Shown: piece after piece, positions 43,701-51,417 of the stretch
Position numbering within the stretch: the first letter of the stretch is position 1
How the letters are laid out: each line of letters starts with the position of its first letter
Source of the DNA: JAJZSS01 sp964463505
GTDB lineage: Bacteria; Chloroflexota; Anaerolineae; Anaerolineales; UBA4823
Direction: 5' to 3'
Assembly (NCBI GenBank): GCA_964463505.1
Contig: CAYXDC010000007.1
Span: 18,894 to 82,893 of the forward strand
Length of the DNA: 64,000 bases
Made by a program: the position numbers and the translations under genes
Notes under the pieces: model-generated
The model's input: the letters and a program-made list of their open reading frames with translations, nothing else
Database searches by the model: none
Told to the model about the DNA's origin: nothing

Positions 43701-43808
43701 GAAACTCAAATTGAGGAACGTTTGAATATCAAAGTCCACCATCCTGTCAACCTGGTATGGAAGGTCCTGAATAATGTCGAAAATAGGAGCCAGCCGGTAA
43801 ACAAATGA
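40725..43808 (+). CDS. FAD-binding and Fe-S oxidoreductase, D-lactate/glycolate dehydrogenase type
   Basis: A 1027-residue fusion. The N-terminal FAD_binding_4 (PCMH) domain shows VLARGSGSSLAGQAIGPALI and ATLGGSLANNATGAHS. The FAD-oxidase C-terminal domain follows, with ASAGCLHIRPILDL and GSVSGEHGDGLARSEWL. Next is a ferredoxin-like segment with CLACKGCKAECPSAVDMAK (residues about 645-665), then a cysteine-rich CCG domain (HGHCYQK, SGCCGMAGAFGYE). This order is that of Dld3/YdiJ-like 2-hydroxyacid dehydrogenases, which pass electrons to the quinone pool. D-lactate is the likely but unproven substrate. The last 4 bp overlap the next gene. Confidence 0.9.
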   Translation: MIGTSMVASGILSKEFSEYCFKLGFTGEIQTDLVTRLLYSTDASIYQVEPLGVAFPRNQDDLQIAVQVCAAQGIPVLARGSGSSLAGQAIGPALILDCARYLTAIHEIQLNDPASPASGGSALVEPGVILDNLNRAARAVGLQFGPDPASSERATLGGSLANNATGAHSIQYGMAADHLQAAQVILSDGSLVHWQEESLEHLAQRAGRQSEKPDRAAAIERVALHIRDQYGDLIRERWPRTWRRASGYSLNYLLPWSASMPPNWEYSTYPDLKAGHINLAHLLAGSEGTLGILSLATVRLVPLPHHTILGVLHYASVPEACDAVVDLLASGPSAIELIPQTIIRAARSLAAYASLVDWVQGDPQALLVVEFSGEDPDQLLQQALALGDQVLIAETAADQKKIWAVRKVGLGLLNARHGQPKPVAFIEDLAVPVERLAEFVRAMDTILRAYGTTAEIYAHASAGCLHIRPILDLKQPAGESSLRAIAQEAVRLTIRLGGSVSGEHGDGLARSEWLDELFGDELVAAMRTLKTAADPHNLLNPGKIVSAGESSLPRMDAALRYGSQYTAGPWQPVFAYSNQVNLQEAIEQCNGAAVCRKDTGVMCPSFQATQDEMHSTRGRANLLRAMISGRFPAQQVAEKAVYEAIDLCLACKGCKAECPSAVDMAKLRYEFLAYYFSKESASHARHRVRDYLFAYIGTIAGFVWPFAPLANKVLATRWFASLADSYLGLAQQRKLPNFHRPLRHQRIDKKWSWGKPVEKVFFLSDAFTEYFQPWVGQAALAVLRAAGCEVIRLPVIGAGRTLISKGFLMPARSHAARLVKAIHQRDPGGEIPVVGVEPSEIYTLMDEYLDLLPEEPAVKHIAARSWMLDEYLIRPGMDGIRRIERAQMPEQKPLNPDEPVLLHGHCYQKARPPAEDGYPSGVQATQALLEHCGYRVQVIDSGCCGMAGAFGYETEHFLISQQISELKLIPEIRKHLESQQVVMQVSSAGVSCETQIEERLNIKVHHPVNLVWKVLNNVENRSQPVNK

Positions 43809-44082
43809 GCACCCGCGGTTGTCCTTATCTGGGATTGGAATACGATTCTTCCACCTTTCATGCCTTCCCCTCAGAGGCTAACTGCTGTTATAAAGTGAGA
43901 GCACCGGGGCCGGTGGATTTAGAGTATCAGGCTGCGGTCTGCCTGACCAAAAGTCATGTCAATTGTGCGATCTTTACCGGTGAAGATGAGCAGATTCAAG
44001 GGTCGGCTGCTTCTCCAATCCGGCGCAAGACGAGCAACAGGGGTAAGTTCTATGGGATGCTGGCGGCAGTAGCGATTCTGAT
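43805..44082 (+). CDS. CPYLG-domain protein, first tandem copy, cut by a gap
   Basis: The first 92 residues are visible before the N-gap. The N-terminal cysteine domain reads CPYLGLEYDSSTFHAFPSE, then CCYK, PGPVDLEYQAAVCL and HVNCAIF, with Cys6, 28, 46 and 54 shared with the copy at 44421. A membrane helix begins at FYGMLAAVAIL. The start overlaps the dehydrogenase stop (ATGA). Upstream bases (GGAGCCAGCCGGTAAACAA) closely match those before the second copy, so the duplication includes the ribosome site. What follows the gap is uncertain. Confidence 0.75.
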
Positions 44083-44182
44083 NNNNNNNNNNNNNNNNNN
44101 NNNNNNNNNNNNNNNNNNNNNNNNNNNNNNNNNNNNNNNNNNNNNNNNNNNNNNNNNNNNNNNNNNNNNNNNNNNNNNNNNN
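44083..44182. other. Assembly gap of 100 N
   Basis: Conventional gap of unknown size, between the two CPYLG-domain copies. Repetition of the coding sequence may be why the assembly broke here. Confidence 0.99.
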
Positions 44183-44183
44183 A

Positions 44184-44315
44184 GTGGGGGTACAATTTGA
44201 TCAACTTCTGGATGAAATAAACAATTCGCTGCCTGTTAATAGCAGGGTAAAATATATAGCAGAACCATCCGGAAGAGCAAAAATATTCCCTCAAACCAGG
44301 ATGGACGCCGAGTGA
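44184..44315 (+). CDS. C-terminal fragment of a protein starting in or before the gap
   Basis: Directly after the gap one frame stays open for 43 codons (VGVQFDQLLDEINNSLPVNS ... FPQTRMDAE) and then stops. It is probably the C-terminus of the first CPYLG protein or of another gene lost in the gap. With 100 N it is out of frame with the upstream piece, which means little as the gap length is arbitrary. 44316-44420 shows nothing but AT-rich sequence. Confidence 0.4.
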   Translation: MGVQFDQLLDEINNSLPVNSRVKYIAEPSGRAKIFPQTRMDAE

Positions 44316-44420
44316 CGGAAATTAATATAAAATAGCTCGTCCCACTCAATCTATCACGAAATTAAACTGGTATGCTTAGCAATGTGCATAAAAACAAATG
44401 GAGTGCCAACCGGTAAATAA

Positions 44421-45278
44421 ATGAGAAGGCGGAACTGCCCATACCTAGGTCTGCAATACGATTCTTCTACCTGCCATGCATTCCCCTCGGAACACAACTA
44501 TTGCCATAAAGTGAATGTTCCTGGTCCGGTGGATTTAGATTTCCAGTCGTCGGTTTGTTTGACGGAAGATCATATCGACTGCCCGATCTACAACGGCGTG
44601 GAAGAATTTTTACCTGCTCCGGAGGCAACGCCCATACGGCGCGGGTTATTGCGTTGCGGATGTATTTTTGCCGCCATCGCAATCATGAGCGCCCTGGTTG
44701 CGCTGGCTGCACCGCTTCTGACCGGCTCGAGCGGCGTGGGTACTCTGTTTCAGCTTCTGGGCGAGCCCACTCCGGAATCATTTTTTACACCTACTCCGCT
44801 GGTGCTTCAAACAGATTTCCCTACAGCGACTGCCACTGATTTGGTCGAGGGCTGCACGCCGCTTGCAGGCTGGTTACCCTACACACTGCAGGCTGGGGAT
44901 GACCTGGTGGCTATCGCTCGCCAGCTAGGGATATCTCTATTGGATATTCAACAAGCAAATTGCAATCTCGATCTGCTACAACTGGTTGCAGGTGATGTTA
45001 TTTACTTGCCTCTGACCGGGGTGATGCAAGCCAGCGCAACCTCGACTCCCAGCCCAACAGCTACTCTGCTGCCGCCATCCACCCAAACCGATACACCTGT
45101 TCCGACGGTGACTGAAACGCCGACACCTACCATCACGGCGACATTCTATTACCCGCCTACACCGACTTCGCCTCCAACACCCACGACTAGACCGCGCAGG
45201 CCTACCGATACACCTGCTCCACAACCGACCGAACCGGAAGACCGGCCTACCTCGACCCCGCCTCCAGTTCGTCCCTGA
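44421..45278 (+). CDS. CPYLG-domain protein with membrane helix, LysM domain and Pro/Thr tail, second copy
   Basis: A 285-residue protein. The N-terminal cysteine motif holds Cys6, 18, 28, 46 and 54 (NCPYLGLQYDSSTCHAFPSE, NYCHK, PGPVDLDF, VCLTEDHIDCPIY). Next come a single membrane helix near 80-100 (CIFAAIAIMSALVALAAPLL), an extracytoplasmic LysM domain at about 153-197 (LPYTLQAGDDLVAIARQLG ... VAGDVIYLP) that should bind peptidoglycan-type glycans, and a disordered Pro/Thr-rich tail. The N-terminal domain would be cytoplasmic and may bind metal through its four or five cysteines. I recall the motif from Anaerolineae proteins but know no function. Confidence 0.82.
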   Translation: MRRRNCPYLGLQYDSSTCHAFPSEHNYCHKVNVPGPVDLDFQSSVCLTEDHIDCPIYNGVEEFLPAPEATPIRRGLLRCGCIFAAIAIMSALVALAAPLLTGSSGVGTLFQLLGEPTPESFFTPTPLVLQTDFPTATATDLVEGCTPLAGWLPYTLQAGDDLVAIARQLGISLLDIQQANCNLDLLQLVAGDVIYLPLTGVMQASATSTPSPTATLLPPSTQTDTPVPTVTETPTPTITATFYYPPTPTSPPTPTTRPRRPTDTPAPQPTEPEDRPTSTPPPVRP

Positions 45279-45344
45279 GTTGGGAGAAACTTAATGAAAT
45301 GTTTTCTGAATTTGCTGGCGTAAGATGAAACAGGAGGTTTCAAA

Positions 45345-46785
45345 ATGATCCAAAAAAGCATTAACCACGCACACCCCGAAATGCCAAAAGCATCCCAAAA
45401 ACGGTGGATACGATCTGCCTTGCTTCTGTGTGGGGCATTTGTTTTAGCTTTCAGCCAGCTCTTGCCCTTTCAGGCTTCCGCGGAGCCAGATATTGATCCG
45501 GATTCTTCTGTATTCGGCGTGCATGTCTACGATTACACCGAACAAGAAGGTGTAATTCAATTGAGGCAAACAGATACGGCCTGGGTCAGAGGGTTTGAAT
45601 TGGTTTGGTCCGACCTTGAACCAGATAGTGGAGCGGATGCATGGACTTTACCAGCCGATCTGGTCTCCCAGATCGAAGTCGCCCGGGCGGATGGTTTCGA
45701 GCCGATTCTCACCGTGCGCAGCACTCCTACCTGGGCGCAGAAGTATACGGATTATTTCTGTGGCCCAATCAGAGAAACAGAATTCGACGATTTTGCTAAT
45801 TTTTTGGTTGAGGCGCTGGATCAATTTCCANNNNNNNNNNNNNNNNNNNNNNNNNNNNNNNNNNNNNNNNNNNNNNNNNNNNNNNNNNNNNNNNNNNNNN
45901 NNNNNNNNNNNNNNNNNNNNNNNNNNNNNNGTAACGATCAATCCTTTGATGACGGGCTATGCGTTCCGTAAAGCAACAGGGTTGGTCTGGGTAGTTTGGT
46001 CCACGGATGGCAGCGCACAAACTGTGGATGTGGAAGTTGAGCCGGTAGCTGTTTATGATATCTATGGTGTCGCGGTATCAAACCCAACCAATCTGATCAG
46101 CCTCTCCTACCAGCCGGTTTACATTGAGCTGGCCGATGCGCTCAACCGCGTATATGTTCCTGTGGTGCCGTACTACTTTCGTCCATTTGCAAATGGTAAT
46201 TTTGAAGACGGAGCTGCCGGTTGGGATTTCGTGAATGCTGGATTACCTGCTGGAATTATCCATGAGCCTGCTTTTAACCCCATAACTGGATTGGATGATC
46301 CTTACATCCCGGACGAAACAAATTCAGCTATCCTGGGTAACCCGGATTATCCCTGCAGTTCGACCGGTGTACCCTTGGGCTATGCGGCTGTTGAACATAT
46401 CATCACTGTGCCCGAAGGTCCGGGAGTTGGCCAGGTTGAGCTGACATTTGATTATATTATTTACACGCAGGATGCCAACCCGGTGGTTGGAGGTATTGCT
46501 TATGATCAATTTGCAGTGTACGTGGCAACGGGAAACAACTTGCTGATGTTGTTTGAAGATAATAACCGAGTGAACACCAATTTGGGTTGTTCGAATTGGC
46601 GGCGAGTGCCAGGCATTGAAAATGTAAGGGATGGTGAAATTGATGGCTGGGCAACCGGCAGCGTGGACCTTACTGACTATGCCGGGATGACTATCACGTT
46701 ATCGTTTCGCAATTACAGCCGCTTCGATAACTGGTATAACACCTATACCTACCTCGATAACGTTCAACTGGTGGTCACTCCCTGA
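45345..46785 (+). CDS. Exported glycoside-hydrolase-like protein, interrupted by a gap
   Basis: The first half (from ATG 45345, AGGAGG 7 bp upstream) has a signal peptide (LLLCGAFVLAFSQLLPFQAS) and the beginning of a TIM barrel typical of clan GH-A enzymes: VFGVHVYDYTEQ, WVRGFELVWSDLEP and GFEPILTVRSTPTWAQK. The barrel is cut by the gap at 45831-45930, so the catalytic Glu residues cannot be seen. The second half ends the barrel (WVVWSTDGSAQTVDVEV) and adds a jelly-roll, carbohydrate-binding-like module (NGNFEDGAAGWDF ... YLDNVQLVV). The two halves are in different frames across 100 N, as expected for an arbitrary gap. Probable polysaccharide scavenging. Confidence 0.75.
45831..45930. other. 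Assembly gap of 100 N
   Basis: Conventional gap of unknown size inside the glycosidase-like gene. Given the missing barrel, the true gap is probably much longer than 100 bp. Confidence 0.99.
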
Positions 46786-46804
46786 CGATAAGTGAACTAA
46801 ATAC

Positions 46805-46840
46805 AACCGGGCTGGCTCAATGGTGTGAGCCAGCCCGGTT
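46805..46840. terminator. Bidirectional terminator
   Basis: AACCGGGCTGGCTCA-ATGGTG-TGAGCCAGCCCGGTT is a perfect 15-bp stem followed by TGTTTT on the plus strand. It lies between two convergent genes. Confidence 0.88.
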
Positions 46841-46862
46841 TGTTTTCTAAAATGTTTACTGC

Positions 46863-47618
46863 TTAGAGATTCTGGCAGTAAACCTGGACTGCCTGGCGCA
46901 TGAAGCTCGCCAGATCTAGGTGGATGCGCTGGAACGTGGCGTTGAATTCCGGGTCATCGTTATAGCCATCCGCCAATCCGAGCAAGATCTCTCTGGTCGG
47001 CTCGTAGAAGTAGCGCAGGTTCTGGTGCCAGCGTGCAACCCCATCCTGAGCCTGAGGGCTGGCAGGCCCATAAGGCATGGCTGCGACGATATCTTGATAA
47101 ATCACACCAGCCTCTGCCAGGATACTCTGTTTCTTTTCAGCCGAATAGCTGCCCCAGCGTTTTTGAGATTCCTGCACTTCTTTCTCTCCCCAGCGGCGCT
47201 GGGCCTCTTCTGCATACGCCTGCTCTTGTTCTGCGCTAAAACCGGTAAATAAATCTTTGGCGTCCATGTCAATCGATCCTTTCAAGTGTTGGATTGTGCT
47301 TTCGACCGTATGTACCAGCTGGTCCAGTCTCTGTCTGCGTTCCAGCAAAGCCTGGCGATGCTGCTCTAAAGCAGATAACAGGCTGAAGTCAGGACTATCC
47401 AGCACAGACTGAATCTCATACAGGCTGAGTCCCAGCTCGCGCAGGAACAAAATCTGCTGCAGGCGCAGCAATGCGTCTGGTTGGTACACCCGGTAACCAT
47501 TGGTCGGATTGCGAGTCGGTCGCAGCAATCCGATCTCGTCGTAATAATGCAGGGTCCGCGCGCTGACTCCAGCGATTACGGCGAGTTGTTTCACAGAATA
47601 ACGCGTTTCTCTGAACAT
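46863..47618 (-). CDS. MerR-family regulator with TipAS-like ligand domain
   Basis: A 251-residue transcription regulator. The MerR helix-turn-helix and wing are at the N-terminus (YSVKQLAVIAGVSARTLHYY, GLLRPTRNPTNGYRVY), followed by the dimerisation helix (ALEQHRQALLERRQRLDQLV) and a C-terminal TipAS domain (GFSAEQEQAYAEEAQRRWGE ... WHQNLRYFYEPTREILLGLA), which in TipA binds thiopeptide antibiotics. Such proteins usually untwist promoters with 19-bp spacers, and exactly this promoter lies upstream. ATG 47618 was chosen as it coincides with the predicted transcript start; a GTG two codons upstream touches the -10. The targets may be itself or distant genes. Confidence 0.92.
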   Translation of the reverse strand: MFRETRYSVKQLAVIAGVSARTLHYYDEIGLLRPTRNPTNGYRVYQPDALLRLQQILFLRELGLSLYEIQSVLDSPDFSLLSALEQHRQALLERRQRLDQLVHTVESTIQHLKGSIDMDAKDLFTGFSAEQEQAYAEEAQRRWGEKEVQESQKRWGSYSAEKKQSILAEAGVIYQDIVAAMPYGPASPQAQDGVARWHQNLRYFYEPTREILLGLADGYNDDPEFNATFQRIHLDLASFMRQAVQVYCQNL

Positions 47619-47624
47619 GCCCAC

Positions 47625-47655
47625 ATTCTAAACTATAACGTAACGTTAATGTCAA
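47625..47655 (-). promoter_or_regulatory. MerR-type autoregulated promoter with 19-bp spacer and palindromic operator
   Basis: Minus-strand TTGACA (-35), a 19-bp spacer and TAGAAT (-10) are seen. Within the spacer is the perfect palindrome TAACGT-T-ACGTTA (47636-47648), the dyad expected for a MerR dimer. The -10 ends 7 bp before the coding ATG, so transcription would start at or next to the start codon. Confidence 0.8.
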
Positions 47656-47690
47656 GAGGAATTTTGGAAGTGGTATATACATTCTGCAAA

Positions 47691-47726
47691 AAACCGCCGG
47701 AGATGGTGATCACTCTCCGGCGGTTT
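47691..47726 (-). terminator. Terminator of the methylmalonyl-CoA decarboxylase operon
   Basis: Minus-strand AAACCGCCGGAGA ... TCTCCGGCGGTTT is a perfect 13-bp stem followed by TTTGC. It stands 26 bp after the beta-subunit stop and before the MerR promoter. Confidence 0.85.
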
Positions 47727-47751
47727 ATCCTTGTAGTTGCCAGGACTATTC

Positions 47752-48879
47752 TCAGACCATACCACTGACCAGAGCCAGCAGAATGCCGCCTGCCATTACG
47801 CTACCTAGCTGACCGGCGGTATTGGCGCCCATAGCGTGCATCAAGATGAAATTATCAAAGTCTTCTTCCTGGGCTACCTGGGCAACCAGCCGGCCGGCCA
47901 TAGGGAAGGCGCTGATCCCGGCTGCGCCAATCAGGGGGTTGATCTTTCCGCGGCTCAGGAAAGTAAGGAATTTTCCAAAAAGCAGTCCGGCGACGGTGTC
48001 CAGAGCGAATGCCAGCAATCCCAGCAGCAGGATAGAGAGCGTATCCAGGTTCAGGAAACTCCCGGCAGTCATGGTAGATCCAATGGTGATCCCCAGGAAA
48101 AGGGTTGCGATGTTGGCAATTTCATTTTGGGCGGTTTTACTTAAGCGATCAACCACACCGCTTTCGCGCAGTAAATTTCCTAACATCAACATGCTGATCA
48201 GGGGGGTCGCATCGGGAACCAGGATACCCACGATCAGAGTCACCAGGACGGGGAATAGGATGCGGGCTCGCTTGGAAACGGGACGCGGCGCATATTCCAT
48301 ACGAATGCTCCGTTCCGCGCGGGTGGTCAGCAGCTTCATCAGCGGCGGCTGGATAATGGGAACCAGGCTCATGTAGGAATATGCCGCCACAGCAATAGGC
48401 GCTAACAACTCCGGCGCCAACTTGGAAGCGACGAAGATCGAGGTAGGTCCATCAATCGCCCCGATCACCCCGATGGAGGCGGCCTGATTGAGCGGAAAGC
48501 CGAGCAGAGTGGCCAGGATCAGCGTGCCAAAAATCCCAAATTGGCCGGCTGCCCCCAATAAGACCAGGTGTGGCATGGCAAGCAAGGGACTAAAATCGAT
48601 CATCGCGCCCACACCGATGAAAATGAGCAGGGGGAATAGTTCTGTGCTGATCCCGGCATTGTAGAGCGTGGTAAACAATCCGCCACTCTCCAGCATGCCG
48701 GTCATGGGGATATTGGCAACCATACAGCCAAAGCCAATTGGAAGGAGCAGCACCGGCTCGTATTCTTTGAGCACTGCCAATGCAATCAGTATCCCACCGA
48801 TCAGGATCATGAAGGCATTGCCCAGGGTGAAATTGGCTAGCCCTTTAGAAAGTTCCGTCAGCAATAGGGTCAAGTCCAT
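47752..48879 (-). CDS. mmdB: Sodium-translocating decarboxylase, membrane beta subunit
   Basis: The beta subunit removes CO2 from carboxybiotin and exports sodium ions. The 375 residues are hydrophobic with about ten membrane segments and the conserved family motifs GFGCMVANIPMTG, FIGVGAMIDFSPLLAMP, GIIGAIDGPT-like GVIGAIDGPTSIFVASKLA, and the C-terminal HAMGANTAGQLGSVMAGGIL. Asp in IDGPTSIF and the final Ser/Asn region are implicated in ion transport in OadB. It is the last gene of the four-gene cluster, 10 bp after the biotin carrier gene. Confidence 0.95.
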   Translation of the reverse strand: MDLTLLLTELSKGLANFTLGNAFMILIGGILIALAVLKEYEPVLLLPIGFGCMVANIPMTGMLESGGLFTTLYNAGISTELFPLLIFIGVGAMIDFSPLLAMPHLVLLGAAGQFGIFGTLILATLLGFPLNQAASIGVIGAIDGPTSIFVASKLAPELLAPIAVAAYSYMSLVPIIQPPLMKLLTTRAERSIRMEYAPRPVSKRARILFPVLVTLIVGILVPDATPLISMLMLGNLLRESGVVDRLSKTAQNEIANIATLFLGITIGSTMTAGSFLNLDTLSILLLGLLAFALDTVAGLLFGKFLTFLSRGKINPLIGAAGISAFPMAGRLVAQVAQEEDFDNFILMHAMGANTAGQLGSVMAGGILLALVSGMV

Positions 48880-48889
48880 TGGATTCCCA

Positions 48890-49324
48890 CTAACTTTCGA
48901 ATTCCATCAACAAATCATGGTGTTGGACCGTCTCGCCGACATTCACCAGGATGGTAGCTATCTTTCCGGCGCGTGTGGCGCGAATGATATTTTTCATTTT
49001 CATGGCTTCAATGGTACATAATTCCTGACCGGCCTGGACCGTGTCGCCGGCTTTGGCTTTGATGTTGATGATGACGCCTGGCAAAGGCGCTTTGATCGCT
49101 TTGGAGTCGCCATTGCCTGGTTTAATTGTGCTGGTTGCTCCTGCACTGATGGGCAAAACGCCTGCCGGACGAGCAGAACCCGATGATGTCTCTCTCTGGA
49201 CCGGGGTAAGTTCAGGCCAGACTTCAATTTCAGTGCCGTCAACAACGACCTTGATCGGGATTGATTGGAGATCGAGGATCTTGACGTCATAGACTTTGCC
49301 ATCGACTTTTATTGTATAGTTCAT
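48890..49324 (-). CDS. mmdC: Biotin carrier subunit of the decarboxylase
   Basis: A 144-residue protein. The N-terminal domain (MNYTIKVDGKVYDVKILD) is followed by a short linker and a biotinyl domain with GVIINIKAKAGDTVQAGQ and the biotin-accepting motif EAMKMKN. It shuttles carboxybiotin from the alpha subunit to the beta subunit. The linker lacks the long Pro/Ala stretch seen in some relatives. Its start overlaps the stop of the small delta-like subunit gene by 4 bp. Confidence 0.93.
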   Translation of the reverse strand: MNYTIKVDGKVYDVKILDLQSIPIKVVVDGTEIEVWPELTPVQRETSSGSARPAGVLPISAGATSTIKPGNGDSKAIKAPLPGVIINIKAKAGDTVQAGQELCTIEAMKMKNIIRATRAGKIATILVNVGETVQHHDLLMEFES

Positions 49325-49638
49325 CGTGTTCGCCCTCTTTTGTTCAAAATGTTAGAGCGCATCACAGCCTGCCAGGCAGAGACAATCGCAGTAGGCGGCT
49401 CAGGAAATTCATGCGGTGTATTGATATCGAAGCGTGTCGCCAATGCAACCGCCACCGCAGCTGCAGCAGCCCGTTTTTTTCGCTCAATCTCCAGCATTTC
49501 CGGGACGGTAACAGTTTCAGTTTCTCTGGCCAGGCTCACCAAAGCAGCCATCACACCCCAGATCAGGATCAAGGCCATGAATACCAACCCCATGCCAATT
49601 AAAGTAATCAATAGCGAGATGGATAGATTATCAGTCAT
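49321..49638 (-). CDS. mmdD: OadG-like small membrane subunit of the decarboxylase
   Basis: A 105-residue protein with one N-terminal membrane helix (ISLLITLIGMGLVFMALILI) and a cytosolic helical tail (EMLEIERKKRAAAAAVAVAL). Small subunits of this kind (gamma in oxaloacetate, delta in methylmalonyl-CoA decarboxylase) hold the complex together. Position between the alpha subunit and the biotin carrier supports this. Confidence 0.88.
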   Translation of the reverse strand: MTDNLSISLLITLIGMGLVFMALILIWGVMAALVSLARETETVTVPEMLEIERKKRAAAAAVAVALATRFDINTPHEFPEPPTAIVSAWQAVMRSNILNKRGRTR

Positions 49639-49646
49639 GGGGGCGC

Positions 49647-51218
49647 CTATACAGGTATATTGCCATGTTTACGCAATGGTGCCGACGAGTACTTGTCCCG
49701 CAGGGCAGCCAGCGAGGCGATGATCTTTGGACGTGTTTCGCGTGGCTCAATAATGTCGTCAACGTACCCGGCGCGGGCAGAGTAGTAGGGGTTGTTGAAG
49801 CGCTGCCGGTAATCATCTACCAGATTTTGCCGTTCTTGTACCGGATCGGGGGCGCTGGTGATTTGTTTTTTGAAAAGAATGTTGACCGCGCCCTCCGCTC
49901 CCATAACGGCAATTTCGGCGCTCGGCCAGGCATAGGTAACATCCGTGCCCAGGTACTTGCTGGACATCACGACATAGGCTCCACCATAGGCTTTCCGAGT
50001 GATCACTGTGATTTTTGGAACCGTAGCCTCTGAATAGGCATACAGCAACTTTGCACCATGGCGGATAATCCCGCCATGTTCCTGGCCGACGCCTGGCAAG
50101 AAGCCTGGTGAATCGACGAAGGTGACGAGAGGAATATTGAAACAATCGCACATGCGCACAAAACGTGTCATTTTATCCGAGGCATTGATATCAATCACCC
50201 CTGCCATTACACTTGGCTCCTGGGCGACGATCCCTACACTGTGACCCCCAATGCGTGCCAGGCCAATGATCGCATTGGCTGCCCAGGTGGGCTGCAGCTC
50301 CAGGAAGCTCCCGTCATCAACCACATGTGTGAGGACATCATGCATCAAATAGGATTCCGTGGGATCCAGGGGGACAATATGATTGAGCATTTCATCCATG
50401 CGCAATGGATCGTCACTGGGCGGATGGTAGGGTGGATTTTCGACATTGTTCGAGGGAAAATAGCTCAAGATACGGCGCGCAAGCTGTAAGGCGTCTATCT
50501 CGGTGGCGACAGAAAAATGAACCGTGCCAGATATCCCCAGGTGTACATCTGCACCACCCAGGCTTTCAGCATCGATGACCTCGCCAGTGACGGCGCGGAT
50601 CACTTCAGGTCCGGTCAGAAACATAAAGGATTTTTCATGAACCATGATGATCAGATCGGTCAGGGCGGGCGAGTAAGCTGCACCACCCGCACAGGGACCT
50701 AACATCAGGCTGATCTGGGGGATGACGCCCGAATATTGCGCATTCCGGCGAAAGATCTCGGCATACCCGCCCAGGCTTTTAACGCCTTCCTGAATACGCG
50801 CTCCACCCGAGTCGATCAGACCCAGGATAGGTGCGCCATTGCGCATGGCCAGGTCCATCACCCGGCAAATCTTGTGGCTTTGCATCTCGGAGAGTGTGCC
50901 GCCATACACAGTAAAATCCTGAGCATAAACATATACTGTACGGCCTTCGATCTGCCCGTATCCGGTGACAACCCCATCTCCCATGAATTTATCGATAGCA
51001 ATACCCATTTCATCACCCTGATGGGTGATGAAAGGCTCTAATTCATTGAATGTGCCAGGATCAAGTAAATTATCCAGGCGCTCCCGTGCGGTAAGTTTGC
51101 CCTTTTCGTGCTGAGTTTCGATACGCGCCTGCCCACCGCCCAGGCGGACTTTCTCACGCATGGCGCGTAATTCCAGGACGCGCGGGTCCTCATGATTAGT
51201 GTCTTCTGGATTTATCAT
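49647..51218 (-). CDS. mmdA: Carboxyltransferase alpha subunit, probable methylmalonyl-CoA decarboxylase
   Basis: A 523-residue crotonase-fold carboxyltransferase (KLTARERLDNLLDPGTFNEL, GLIDSGGARIQEGVKSLGGY, MLGPCAGGAAYSPALTD, DSPGFLPGVGQEHGGIIRHG, ITRKAYGGAYVVMSSK). The same fold occurs in propionyl-CoA carboxylase beta. The adjoining sodium-pump subunits argue for decarboxylation of (S)-methylmalonyl-CoA (or glutaconyl-CoA) coupled to sodium export rather than carboxylation. No biotin carboxylase gene is adjacent, consistent with this. GAGGAG precedes ATG 51218. A possible promoter (TTGTCC, 16 bp, TAATAC) lies near 51249-51276 on the minus strand. Confidence 0.92.
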   Translation of the reverse strand: MINPEDTNHEDPRVLELRAMREKVRLGGGQARIETQHEKGKLTARERLDNLLDPGTFNELEPFITHQGDEMGIAIDKFMGDGVVTGYGQIEGRTVYVYAQDFTVYGGTLSEMQSHKICRVMDLAMRNGAPILGLIDSGGARIQEGVKSLGGYAEIFRRNAQYSGVIPQISLMLGPCAGGAAYSPALTDLIIMVHEKSFMFLTGPEVIRAVTGEVIDAESLGGADVHLGISGTVHFSVATEIDALQLARRILSYFPSNNVENPPYHPPSDDPLRMDEMLNHIVPLDPTESYLMHDVLTHVVDDGSFLELQPTWAANAIIGLARIGGHSVGIVAQEPSVMAGVIDINASDKMTRFVRMCDCFNIPLVTFVDSPGFLPGVGQEHGGIIRHGAKLLYAYSEATVPKITVITRKAYGGAYVVMSSKYLGTDVTYAWPSAEIAVMGAEGAVNILFKKQITSAPDPVQERQNLVDDYRQRFNNPYYSARAGYVDDIIEPRETRPKIIASLAALRDKYSSAPLRKHGNIPV

Positions 51219-51417
51219 AATTCTCCTCGGATTTTGCCGACTATTGTTGTATTAACCAGCCAACAAATGCGGACAATCCTATCTTACCAATTAATTGATT
51301 GAAAGGCAGTGACTTTCATCATCAATTCAAGCACAGAAAAACATAACAAAATGCAGAATCCTGTGGTAGTATAGGCAAATAACTACCCGTAAGTCAAGGA
51401 GTTAGAAAGGATAAAAT

